Part shown: in pieces, positions 41,960 to 49,675 of the stretch
Numbering within the stretch: the stretch's first letter is position 1
Layout: every line of letters begins with the position of its first letter
DNA from: Chitinophaga sp. HK235
GTDB lineage: Bacteria > Bacteroidota > Bacteroidia > Chitinophagales > Chitinophagaceae
Length of the DNA: 64,000 nucleotides
Assembly: GCF_018255755.1 (NCBI RefSeq)
Contig: NZ_CP073766.1
Span: 7,190,501-7,254,500, forward strand
Direction: 5' to 3'
The notes under the pieces: generated by a model
What the model was told of the DNA's origin: nothing
Databases searched by the model: none
The model's input: the letters and a program-made list of their open reading frames with translations, nothing else
Position numbers and translations under genes: made by a program

Positions 41960-42262
41960 ATGATGAAAAATGTATTTATTGGTGCTTCGGCATTGGTGCT
42001 AGCCTTTGCCACTAACCTTTCTATTGCAGCCAATGGTCACAAAAGTGGTAACCCTGCTAAAAAAGCCAAACGTTTTGATTGTGCCTCCTGTACTGGAGAA
42101 AGTATGAAATGCATCAACAATGTATGCGTTCTGGGCGCTAGAATTTACACAGCATCTGACCCATTGGGAGATCGCTATAAATGTACCTATTACTATAGAT
42201 GGCCTGATGGGTCAGTAAGCCAGGAATATACCGAAATAAGCTACTTTCCATGCCCGCTTTAA
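41960..42262 (+). CDS. Small secreted Cys-rich protein
   Basis: 100 residues (or 99 from the next ATG) with a signal peptide (about 1-23, NLSIAA). The mature part has six Cys (FDCASC, MKCINNVCVLG, YKCTYYYR, and a final PCPL), a pattern like Bacteroidota secreted peptides with a disulfide core. I do not recognise a family. A terminator lies 84 bp downstream. Possible roles such as a toxin, inhibitor or signalling peptide are guesses. Confidence 0.55.
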   Translation: MMKNVFIGASALVLAFATNLSIAANGHKSGNPAKKAKRFDCASCTGESMKCINNVCVLGARIYTASDPLGDRYKCTYYYRWPDGSVSQEYTEISYFPCPL

Positions 42263-42345
42263 TTCAATAGGCTATTATTACAACCAATTTCTGAAACAAA
42301 TGTTTGTGGTATAACGTAGACGATCGTACGGGAATTTATTAAACT

Positions 42346-42383
42346 AAAGAGGCTATCTCAAATAATTTTGAGTAGCCTTTTTT
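42346..42383 (+). terminator. Terminator after the Cys-rich protein gene
   Basis: GGCTATCTCAAA paired with TTTGAG-TAGCC, with AAAGA before and a TTTTTT run after. Confidence 0.75.
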
Positions 42384-42508
42384 AATTTATGACAGAATAA
42401 GAAACAATAATTATGTAAAAGGTGCAAACAATTGTATAACACGTAGAACACATGCCCATAGTACCTTTACATCATCAAACAAACAATAACTTTTTAAAGA
42501 AATAAATC

Positions 42509-42721
42509 ATGGAAACAGTACAGTTTAAAACCAATATTAAATGTTCAGGTTGCATTGCTGCCGTTACACCTGCATTAAATGAAGTAGCAGGACAGGATAA
42601 CTGGGAAGTGGATTTACAGAGTCCCGACAAAGTATTAACCGTTTCTACAGATAAGATAGTAAAAGAGGAAATACGACAGGCTATAGAAAAGGCTGGCTAT
42701 AAAGCAGAAGCATTGGCGTAA
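42509..42721 (+). CDS. HMA-domain metallochaperone (CopZ-like)
   Basis: 70 residues, cytosolic. Heavy-metal-associated fold with the copper-binding C-x-x-C in KCSGCIAAV near residues 12-15 and IRQAIEKAGYKAEAL at the end, the usual HMA helix. It would bind a monovalent metal such as Cu(I) and deliver it to a transporter or enzyme, but no P-type ATPase or regulator is adjacent. Single gene with its own terminator. Confidence 0.87.
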   Translation: METVQFKTNIKCSGCIAAVTPALNEVAGQDNWEVDLQSPDKVLTVSTDKIVKEEIRQAIEKAGYKAEALA

Positions 42722-42729
42722 AGAACGGA

Positions 42730-42760
42730 GGCCATACGATAAATAATCGTGTGGCCTTTT
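42730..42760 (+). terminator. Terminator of the HMA gene
   Basis: GGCCATACGAT (42730-42740) pairs with ATCGTGTGGCC (42746-42756), one G-T pair, then TTTT. Confidence 0.85.
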
Positions 42761-42783
42761 ATTTTAATTTATGTTTATTAGCC

Positions 42784-42897
42784 TCAGCATTTGTCTAACC
42801 CCAATTCGTAGATGCCCATCCCCTCCTGGGTGTATTCCTTTCTATCGGCAACTGTCCGGTAATATTTCACTAAATAATTAGTAGCTTCATTTTTCAT
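42784..42897 (-). CDS. Possible very small protein
   Basis: 37 codons from ATG 42897 (MKNEATNYLVKYYRTVADRK; last residues GMGIYELGLDKC). It sits alone in a gene-poor stretch, is charged and soluble-looking, and has one Cys at the end. A longer form from 42978 is less likely. Evidence that it is expressed is absent. Confidence 0.25.
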   Translation of the reverse strand: MKNEATNYLVKYYRTVADRKEYTQEGMGIYELGLDKC

Positions 42898-43001
42898 AAT
42901 AATCAAATTATTACAAAGTTTGATTAAATAGTTATTTCCCGGATAAGCATTTATCGGAGGAGAATGAATAGATTTCATCTATATCATAAAAACATTACCC
43001 C

Positions 43002-44021
43002 ATGCAACTACCAGAAAATGTAGTTTCACAACTTATTCCTGAAGGATTACCGGATGGCGACCTTTATCCTCCGGAAAAGTTTGACAATTTTCCAGGTGAA
43101 TATCCTGATGAGGAAATACCATCCGCCAGACAACCAAGCGATAATTATCGATCATACAGGTGGGCCCAGGCTATCCTTAAAGAGGTATTAAGCCAAAGAG
43201 AAAGCATAAGTGGTTCGCATTTGGGATGGTCAGATGTTTCAGCCGGTTTTATTTATGAAGGTTCTTCAGATTACCCATCACGCTATAAAATCCAGGATGG
43301 ATGGACATTTGGAGCCTGCATACTCATTAAAGATCATGTTATTGGAGACTGGTTAACAATTAATCACATTAATGTCTCCGGTAAAACCTTTCCGGTAATA
43401 TTCAAGTTTGGCCAAATATCTCTTCACAGCATTCCTCCTAATCCAGGCTCAGGTAGCAGTGCTTGTTGGGTTAAAAATGCATCTCCACATACGAATAAAA
43501 AATGGGGCTATGGGATATTAACCTGCCGGCACGTAGTGAATGGCATTCAACTGGCACAGGTAGTTACGCTAACGCCAAGTAAAGTATATGCCAGGCCTCA
43601 ATCAGGTACATTAGCTGATCAGGACCCATTATGTATAGATGCTGCAATAATAGAATTTCCCAAAAATGACTGGCCTGCCGGACTTGTTCAAATGAATATT
43701 CCTAATCCTGCAGGGAGACACCCGATTGCCCCAGGTATGCCAATTAGTTGCTACTTCAAAAATGGGACTTCAAATGGTAGCATTTTACGCATTTTTCAAA
43801 ACCAGCCGTATTTCGGTAATCTGATAGCCAACCGCGTAATAATCGATGTTTATGGCGCACCGGGTGATAGTGGTAGCCTTGTTTCGCATAACAAACATAA
43901 CAAAGTAGATGGCGTCGGTGTTTATATGGGCAAAATTCCAGATGGCCGTGGCGGATGGGAAGGCATCTGTCAGGATATGTGGCAGGTGATGAAATACTTT
44001 GATATCTCATTTCATATCTAA
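43002..44021 (+). CDS. Cytosolic trypsin-like serine peptidase
   Basis: 339 residues, no signal peptide. The chymotrypsin-fold triad can be read: His177 in LTCRHVV, Asp213 in CIDAAIIEF, Ser290 in GAPGDSGSLV (GDSG signature). The N-terminal about 150 residues are outside the protease core; the phrase GSGSSACWV precedes it. Absence of export signal and the small partner gene 18 bp downstream match the trypsin-like effectors of bacterial conflict systems, where the protease is thought to be released or activated by partner domains. No STAND NTPase is found in the vicinity. Protease call is good; the immune role is inference. Confidence 0.75.
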   Translation: MQLPENVVSQLIPEGLPDGDLYPPEKFDNFPGEYPDEEIPSARQPSDNYRSYRWAQAILKEVLSQRESISGSHLGWSDVSAGFIYEGSSDYPSRYKIQDGWTFGACILIKDHVIGDWLTINHINVSGKTFPVIFKFGQISLHSIPPNPGSGSSACWVKNASPHTNKKWGYGILTCRHVVNGIQLAQVVTLTPSKVYARPQSGTLADQDPLCIDAAIIEFPKNDWPAGLVQMNIPNPAGRHPIAPGMPISCYFKNGTSNGSILRIFQNQPYFGNLIANRVIIDVYGAPGDSGSLVSHNKHNKVDGVGVYMGKIPDGRGGWEGICQDMWQVMKYFDISFHI

Positions 44022-44039
44022 AAAAATACAAGGATTGTT

Positions 44040-44375
44040 ATGAAAAAACCAAAGAAAATACCATTAATGGTCAACTCGGTTATCCCCGTCCCCAACTATG
44101 ATCGTGGTGGGGGAGAAGCGCATAGCCTGCCTGGTGCTATTGCCAGAAATCTGGTTAAGGAAGAAATAGACCTTGAAGTTGCTAAAAAAAATCTGGAGAA
44201 ATGTATTGCAAGCGTAAACGTATTATTTAGTGATATTGGTGTTGCAGCACTTAACGGTTGGGAAGTTGATGAGGTCACCTTTTCTATAGCTATCAGTGCA
44301 GAAGGGAGTATAGGGGTTGTGACAGCAGGTGTTGAAGGCAGTATTGAAGTGGTACTTAAACCCGCAAGAAATTAA
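44040..44375 (+). CDS. Small partner protein of the trypsin-like peptidase
   Basis: 111 residues, cytosolic, 18 bp after the protease. Central helix (NLVKEEIDLEVAKKNLEKCIASVNVLF) then WEVDEVTFSIAISAEGSIGVVTAGVEGSIEVVLKP. The pattern of a helix, then VDEV-x-x-S-x-x-ISAEG-x-x-G and a Gly-rich strand, is like the small peptidase-co-occurring domains (Trypco/Pepco group) described beside trypsin-like and caspase-like effectors. Its likely job is to bind and regulate the protease or link it to a sensor. Assignment is from pattern memory only. Confidence 0.55.
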   Translation: MKKPKKIPLMVNSVIPVPNYDRGGGEAHSLPGAIARNLVKEEIDLEVAKKNLEKCIASVNVLFSDIGVAALNGWEVDEVTFSIAISAEGSIGVVTAGVEGSIEVVLKPARN

Positions 44376-44433
44376 ATCTGAGCCACGCGAAAATCCCATG
44401 ATCAATTATGAACCACCAGAATGCCTGGATTCA

Positions 44434-44709
44434 TCATTGCTGTAAAAATGCAATGATCTTATCTCTTTCCTTATCGGTAAGCTGAGCCCTTGTTTGCATG
44501 TGCATCCCGATCATTACCCATTGTTCATGGGAGAATGTATTGGAAGCTGGTGGGTTATGGCATCTCCGGCAGTTTTCGCTCCAGAGCTGTACGCCCGTCT
44601 TGTCAGCTACTTTCCGGCTTTCCGCGCAACTATTTATAAGAACTATCAGTAAAATACCTGCCCCTGTTGCCAGGGTCCAGGTGTTTTTTTTTATTTTATA
44701 TATTTTCAT
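44434..44709 (-). CDS. Small c-type cytochrome lipoprotein
   Basis: 91 residues from ATG 44709, chosen since it gives a signal with lipobox (LLIVLINSCAES). One haem site, C-R-R-C-H (ENCRRCHNP), and distal Met likely in MIGMHMQTRAQL with the final DKIIAFLQQ helix. Periplasmic or outer-membrane electron carrier. Starts 11 bp after the porin-like gene's stop, so the three-gene run is one operon. Confidence 0.85.
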   Translation of the reverse strand: MKIYKIKKNTWTLATGAGILLIVLINSCAESRKVADKTGVQLWSENCRRCHNPPASNTFSHEQWVMIGMHMQTRAQLTDKERDKIIAFLQQ

Positions 44710-44720
44710 ATACCGGTTCT

Positions 44721-45944
44721 TTAAAGCTGAATGGCAAATTGTAAATACAGATTGTTCGTATCCGTTATTCCTGGAATACCGCCGGCCGAAACATTTGCAG
44801 TGCTTGCAGCGTGAGTCCATGCATAGGTAAACTTTAGTACTGTCCTCCACGACAACCAGTAACTCAATCCAAGATCTTCTTCATGGTACTTTTGCCCCGA
44901 GATAGAATTTTCGGGTGTTTTGTAATAAACATGCCGGAATGCCAGTTCAAGATTCTTTACGACTTTATTGGCTGCAGATACCGGTCTGATGGATAGTTGT
45001 GCGAAAGCCGCCGTGCTTTTGTTATCGAAGGTATACAATGATGAATCGATAGGGTTGATATATTGCTGTCTGTTAGTCTTGATTCTGTTGTATTGTCCTT
45101 TTACATTTATTTGAATCTTGTTGAAAACGTTAACATAGTTCAGGTCGGCACCATACATCGTACTTTTTGCTTTGCTAAAACGGGAGTCGGCGTCCCCTGA
45201 GCCACCAAAAAGTCCGGAAATACCTATTTCCAGGGATGAATTGGAAAGAGGAAGCCACCCAATTCTACCACAAACTGTTTTTTTGGTATTGTTATCTGTA
45301 ATCCCGGCATCCTGAAGTTGTCCATCGGGCAATAGTTGCAGACCATTTGTAACACTTACTGCATAGTTCCCTTTCATATTGCCCAGTGGAAGTCCGCCAC
45401 TCACTTCTACTCCGAAATCAGTTCCTGGCAGATCGATTCCCTTAGGATCGGGCACCAGCTTATTAATCCAGCCTGCAGCCAATCGTCTGTTATAAATACC
45501 AAAGGGCAATACAAAAAAGCCACCCCTGATAATCAAGCCCGGAGCGGCAAAATAGCATATATCTGCCCAGTTCACCTGCAGGGCGCCTCCCGTATAGGAG
45601 GGTTCAAATTCTAAAAGCCATTTTGTGCCATGTCGCCAAAGCAGCATGGGGCTGAATTCGTAATGATCCGCATCAGGAAAGCTATTTGTTTTAGTAATTT
45701 GTTTTAGCCCTAATGGGGGTCTGTATTTTGTGGTGGTAGCAACGAAGCCGAATGTGGCTAACCCCACAACCATAAAATGGCTTTCTGCTGGTTTAATATC
45801 AGCGACCTGCTTTTCCAGCTCTGCTATGCGTTCCAGGACAGATGAATCGACTGCTGTAGTATGTTGTGCTTTTGCAATGCTTGTTGTTAATGAAGAAAGA
45901 AGTGTAAGGATCATCCATTGTATCATAGTTTTTACCGGCCTCAT
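44721..45944 (-). CDS. Porin-like outer-membrane beta-barrel protein
   Basis: 407 residues with signal peptide (ending SIAKAQ near residue 26). A short coiled coil (SSVLERIAELEKQVADIK) is followed by many amphipathic strands, with a final ITDTNNLYLQFAIQL that ends in an aromatic/aliphatic pattern usual for barrels. It resembles phosphate-selective or general porins with an N-terminal coiled coil. Flanked on both sides by cytochromes c, so it may be part of an electron-transfer conduit across the outer membrane, though that is inference. Confidence 0.7.
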   Translation of the reverse strand: MRPVKTMIQWMILTLLSSLTTSIAKAQHTTAVDSSVLERIAELEKQVADIKPAESHFMVVGLATFGFVATTTKYRPPLGLKQITKTNSFPDADHYEFSPMLLWRHGTKWLLEFEPSYTGGALQVNWADICYFAAPGLIIRGGFFVLPFGIYNRRLAAGWINKLVPDPKGIDLPGTDFGVEVSGGLPLGNMKGNYAVSVTNGLQLLPDGQLQDAGITDNNTKKTVCGRIGWLPLSNSSLEIGISGLFGGSGDADSRFSKAKSTMYGADLNYVNVFNKIQINVKGQYNRIKTNRQQYINPIDSSLYTFDNKSTAAFAQLSIRPVSAANKVVKNLELAFRHVYYKTPENSISGQKYHEEDLGLSYWLSWRTVLKFTYAWTHAASTANVSAGGIPGITDTNNLYLQFAIQL

Positions 45945-45986
45945 ACAAATTCATTTTGATTATTGGTATTACTAATACGGTAAATG

Positions 45987-46415
45987 CTATTTCGCCGTTT
46001 TTGCCAACGAGCGGATATAAATGACAAGTGCCCATCGCTGTTCATCGGTAAATGTCTTTTTAAAGGAGGGCATGGGCGAGTGGCCTTCACCTATTTTCCA
46101 GAAAAGGGAACCATCTGTTTCGCTTTGTACAACGGCAGAGGTATGGTCGGCTGGTTTGGGGTTTAATCCGGCAGCAGAAGGACCATCACCGCGCCCTTTA
46201 TTACCATGACAAGGAACACAATTTGCCATGTACAAGGATCTGCCGGTTACCAGGTTACTGCTGTTGGCCTCTAAAGGATTCTTCTTATCCCTTGCCTCTT
46301 TGGGAGCCTGCCACTTGGGTGTTTGTGCAGCAGAAATTGTATTAAACGAAAGGAAAATGAAAAGAAACAAGCTTATAGCAGGGAAAAAAAGTGTAGGGGT
46401 GTTCTCTTTAGCCAT
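45987..46415 (-). CDS. c-type cytochrome with one haem
   Basis: 142 residues with a signal peptide (about 1-30, NTISAAQ). Haem motif C-V-P-C-H in NCVPCHGNKGRGDGPSAAGLNPKP, the classical cytochrome c class I start, and the distal Met probably in HSPMPSFKKTFTDEQRWALVIYIRSL. Periplasmic electron carrier. Starts the cytochrome-porin-cytochrome operon; the porin-like gene begins 42 bp after its stop. Confidence 0.92.
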   Translation of the reverse strand: MAKENTPTLFFPAISLFLFIFLSFNTISAAQTPKWQAPKEARDKKNPLEANSSNLVTGRSLYMANCVPCHGNKGRGDGPSAAGLNPKPADHTSAVVQSETDGSLFWKIGEGHSPMPSFKKTFTDEQRWALVIYIRSLAKTAK

Positions 46416-46721
46416 ACAATTATTGTTTTTTTCAGGAATTCGTTGAGGTTAAGGCCAATATATCATTCATAGGACAAAGAGATCTCCCTCCGGTACATTA
46501 TCGCTGCAAGCAAGTGCAGTTAGTTCAGCTTTGTGGTTTGTATCTGCCTTTTTGTTGCCTGGGTTTTTCTTCTTCAGCTACTACTTTTTTCAATGTCCTG
46601 CTCCTGATTCCGGGGTTTGTATCTTCCAAATGGTAGTTAAATTAACAGTAGGCCTGAATAAAAGTTCGGATAGCAAATAAATAGTTTCTTCATAATCGGG
46701 ACGTTATCCATTGCATGATTA
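46416..46721. other. Intergenic region upstream of the cytochrome operon
   Basis: About 300 bp with no gene. A near-consensus CAAAGAGA at 46476-46483 could be a degenerate -7 site for the minus-strand operon; nothing else is seen. Confidence 0.4.
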
Positions 46722-46757
46722 TAAAAAAAGAAAGGCCGGAATTTCTTCCGACCTCCC
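46722..46757 (-). terminator. Terminator of the exported amidohydrolase gene
   Basis: Hairpin GGCCGGAA/TTCCGACC with a run of seven A on the + strand (46725-46731), a U-tract for the minus-strand transcript. Confidence 0.75.
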
Positions 46758-46817
46758 ATGTAAATTCTTCGCAGGTAATATCGCTCTTTGTATCAAAGTA
46801 TCTCCCAAAGACGCCTT

Positions 46818-48152
46818 TTAATATACGATTTGTCCTTTGTTAATCAGAGATCTTACAGGTGAAATTCTGGATACAGCCTCTGCAGAACAGCTGGCATCTA
46901 TCAGTACCACGTCTGCTGCATCGCCTGCTTTAGGCCATTGCTGCACGCCTTTGTCATCAAGCGGAAGTACATTGCCGGTGGCAAGCTTCAGGCTTCTTGA
47001 CAGCAGGAACTCGGTGGAGTAGCCGTATAGCTGAGCCATTGTATTGGCTTTTTCCAATACGCTTCCTGATCCAAACGTACTCCAATGGTCGATGATACTG
47101 TCGTTTCCGGTCATCACATTTACATTGTGCTTGTAGAGTGTAGGAATAGGCATAATAAGCCCTCCGAATGGAATGGTAGAAACGATACCTATGCCTGCAG
47201 CACCCAATTGCTCAGCAATCTGCTCCTGTTTCACTTTGTCGATTCTTCCCAGCACAAAGCAGTGACTTAAGAATGTTTTGTGCTGAAGGACAGGATTTTC
47301 GTTGACCTTCTTAATCAGATATTCTACTGTTTTTAATCCGGATTCTCCTGATTCATGCAAGTGGATGTCGATTCCTTTTTTGTTGTCCAGCGCCAGTTGT
47401 ACAGTGAAATCTATTGTTTTTTCAATGGCACCATCAATGGAATAGGGATCTACCCCACCAATGAAATCGATGTCCATCTTTGCTGCTTCCTTGAGATAGG
47501 GAACTGAATCAGTATAGAATACACCATGCTGAGGGAACGCTACCAGTTCCGCACCAAAGGAATTCTTTTTGTTTTCCAGTGCTTTGAAAAGGTTGTTGAG
47601 TGATTGCAGTTTTGATGTAGGTTCAATATTGACATGGCTTCTGGCGAAGTTGGTCCCTTTGGACTGTAGTAACTCGATCAGCTTTTCTGCACGGTAAGTG
47701 GAGGTTTTCAACATCTCCGGAAGAATTTTCTGTTCCAGGGCAATCATACCTTTAACACCACCCTGGCCTCTTCTGGTTGCCTGCCATGGGGCACCATAAA
47801 ATGTTTTATCAAGGTGGATGTGCATATCCCTGAAGGCAGGGAGCATTAGCCAGCCTTTCGCATCAATGGCATTGGTGGCGTTCGGTTTATTGGCGGAAAT
47901 GCTGTTGATTTTTCCGTCTTTGATTGCTACGCAGAACAATTCGGTTTTTGTGTGTACTACCTCCCCTTCTTCATAAACAAATCCTGTTTCAAGTCGCACG
48001 TTCTTTAACAGATAGCTTTTTCCGCCATTACTTGTTGTATCACCGGCAAACGCTTCTGCAGAGCCCAGTAAGCCGGAAGCAAAGGCCATTCCTGCCAGTC
48101 CCAATCCGGACATTCTTATAAATTCCTTGCGGGATATTTCCGTTTTCTTCAT
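46818..48152 (-). CDS. Exported amidohydrolase (cytosine-deaminase-like superfamily)
   Basis: 444 residues from ATG 48152; ATG 48164 would leave no leader behind the predicted promoter. The N terminus is Tat-like: SRKEFIRMSGLGLAGMAFASGLLGSAEAFA. Metal motifs of the amidohydrolase barrel: HIHLDK (H-x-H), RSHVNIEP, DIHLHESGE, and GNDSIIDHW. Hydrolyses a C-N bond in a cyclic or ring amide, substrate unknown. Homologue of the + strand gene at 48336 (PFA-LKDMH-HLDK, ELVAFPQHGVFYT, DFIGGVDPYSIDG, LPLDDKG-QQWPKAG shared). Driven by a predicted activator box at 48220-48233. Confidence 0.88.
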   Translation of the reverse strand: MKKTEISRKEFIRMSGLGLAGMAFASGLLGSAEAFAGDTTSNGGKSYLLKNVRLETGFVYEEGEVVHTKTELFCVAIKDGKINSISANKPNATNAIDAKGWLMLPAFRDMHIHLDKTFYGAPWQATRRGQGGVKGMIALEQKILPEMLKTSTYRAEKLIELLQSKGTNFARSHVNIEPTSKLQSLNNLFKALENKKNSFGAELVAFPQHGVFYTDSVPYLKEAAKMDIDFIGGVDPYSIDGAIEKTIDFTVQLALDNKKGIDIHLHESGESGLKTVEYLIKKVNENPVLQHKTFLSHCFVLGRIDKVKQEQIAEQLGAAGIGIVSTIPFGGLIMPIPTLYKHNVNVMTGNDSIIDHWSTFGSGSVLEKANTMAQLYGYSTEFLLSRSLKLATGNVLPLDDKGVQQWPKAGDAADVVLIDASCSAEAVSRISPVRSLINKGQIVY

Positions 48153-48170
48153 AGTCCCAATCATTTTTCA

Positions 48171-48233
48171 CAAAATTAATCTTCATAGTCTCCTGTTCTG
48201 TGAAGGATTCATGATATGCCTTGAAAGATTTAT
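48171..48233 (-). promoter_or_regulatory. Activator box plus -7 element of the exported amidohydrolase
   Basis: On the minus strand, ATAAATCTTTCAAG (48233-48220), then a CACAG box 17 bp later, and TAATTTTG (48178-48171). From the box to the TTTG is exactly 45 bp, as at the two + strand copies. The ATG follows 18 bp after the TTTG. Confidence 0.75.
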
Positions 48234-48252
48234 CAATAATCCACAGGTAATT

Positions 48253-48315
48253 ATAAATCTTTCAAGTATCCGTATAGATAACACAAAGTTCCGGAGATAT
48301 TTACCGCTTACTTTG
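48253..48315 (+). promoter_or_regulatory. Activator box plus -7 element of the cytosolic amidohydrolase
   Basis: ATAAATCTTTCAAG at 48253-48266, CAAAG at 48284-48288, TTACTTTG at 48308-48315; 45 bp between box and TTTG. With the divergent copy it makes a 14-bp inverted repeat 19 bp apart. No TTTG is present at -33, which fits activator dependence. Confidence 0.75.
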
Positions 48316-48335
48316 CTGTAGTAACCCAGAAAAAA

Positions 48336-49565
48336 ATGGAACAAATGGATAAAATAGCAAACGACAGTCACTATACATTTAAGAATGTATTGCTGGAAAC
48401 GGGTTTTGAGTATGATGGTGAGGAAGTCGTAAAGACGAAGACCGCGCTTTTCTGTGTTGAAATAGAAGGTGGTAAGATTAAAGCTATCACACTCAACGAT
48501 CCGAATAAGGATGCAATTGATGCGAAAGGTTGGTTGATGCTTCCTGCATTTAAAGATATGCACGCCCATTTGGATAAAATGCTCTATGGCCTGCCATGGC
48601 AGGCTGTTTCGGCGAAAAGGAAAACAGTGAAGGATCAGATTGCCTATGAGCAGAAGATGATTCCCGAATGGCTGAAGACTTCCGTAGAGCGGACAGAAAA
48701 AATGATTGATTTTCTGCAGTCGAACGGTACACACTATATCCGTTCTCATTTTAATATCGATCCTACTGCTGGCTTTGATTCATTAAAGCACCTGGAAATA
48801 GCGCTGAAAAATAAGGAGAAAACGGTAGGTGCGGAGCTGGTGGCTTTTCCCCAGCATGGCGTGTTTTATACCAACACAGCTCCTCTGCTGAAAGAAGTGG
48901 TAAAAATGAACATCGATTTCATTGGAGGGGTAGATCCCTATTCCATCGACGGAAGCATAGAAAAACCGATGGACCTGATCACGCAACTGGCTATCGATAA
49001 CAATAAGGGAATTGATATTCATCTGCATGAAGTAGGTGAAACCGGCGTGAAGACAATTGAATACCTGATTAACAGGGCAAATGAAAACCCGGGGCTTCGT
49101 GGTAAAACCTTTGTGAGCCACGCTTTTACGTTGGGGCATCTTTCTGCTTTGGAAACGGAGCGTTTGGCTGCACGCCTGGCTGAAGCAGGTGTGGGCATTG
49201 TTTCTTCTGTGCCTTTCGGCGATACCATTATGCCCATTCCACTGCTGAGAAAGCATGGAGTGGAAGTATTGGTGGGTAACGATAATATCCAGGATCACTG
49301 GAACACTTTCGGACCTGGCCACATGCTCCAAAAAACGAAACTCATCGCGGGCCTGTATGGCTATAGTTCCGAATGGGCACTTTCAAGAACACTGGGTTTT
49401 GCTACCAGGTATGTACTTCCATTGGATGATAAAGGAAACCAGCAATGGCCCAAAGCTGGCAATGACGCAGATCTTGTATTCCTGGAAGCATCCTGCTCTG
49501 CCGAAGTAGTGGTAAGGGTTTCACCCGTTAAATCGCTGGTGCATAAAGGAAATATTGTATTCTGA
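48336..49565 (+). CDS. Cytosolic amidohydrolase, paralogue of the exported one
   Basis: 409 residues from ATG 48336, no signal. Same core as the exported protein: HAHLDK (H-x-H), RSHFNIDP, DIHLHEVGE, GNDNIQDHW, LPLDDKGNQQWPKAG. The signal and twin-basic N terminus are missing, so it should act in the cytosol. The two genes are divergent, 183 bp apart, and probably come from a duplication, with gain or loss of the signal. Both, and the DUF4822 gene downstream, share the same box, so they are likely induced together. Confidence 0.88.
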   Translation: MEQMDKIANDSHYTFKNVLLETGFEYDGEEVVKTKTALFCVEIEGGKIKAITLNDPNKDAIDAKGWLMLPAFKDMHAHLDKMLYGLPWQAVSAKRKTVKDQIAYEQKMIPEWLKTSVERTEKMIDFLQSNGTHYIRSHFNIDPTAGFDSLKHLEIALKNKEKTVGAELVAFPQHGVFYTNTAPLLKEVVKMNIDFIGGVDPYSIDGSIEKPMDLITQLAIDNNKGIDIHLHEVGETGVKTIEYLINRANENPGLRGKTFVSHAFTLGHLSALETERLAARLAEAGVGIVSSVPFGDTIMPIPLLRKHGVEVLVGNDNIQDHWNTFGPGHMLQKTKLIAGLYGYSSEWALSRTLGFATRYVLPLDDKGNQQWPKAGNDADLVFLEASCSAEVVVRVSPVKSLVHKGNIVF

Positions 49566-49590
49566 TAAATGTACGTTTATCTGCCCCGTT

Positions 49591-49653
49591 ATAAATCTTT
49601 CAAGCTTTGGGATGAAAAACGCAAAGGTAAGTTATACGGGGCAGATACCTTTG
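49591..49653 (+). promoter_or_regulatory. Activator box plus -7 element of the DUF4822 gene
   Basis: ATAAATCTTTCAAG at 49591-49604, CAAAG at 49622-49626, TACCTTTG at 49646-49653, again 45 bp from box to TTTG. The ATG follows at 49676. A 9-bp inverted repeat CTGCCCCGT/ACGGGGCAG (49581, 49636) brackets the box. Confidence 0.75.
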
Positions 49654-49675
49654 TTGTGCTTAAAAATTTCATTAT

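Noticed and set aside
48183..48749. 188-codon minus-strand frame between and over the amidohydrolases
   Set aside because: Covers the divergent promoter region and the antisense of the + strand gene; no family pattern.
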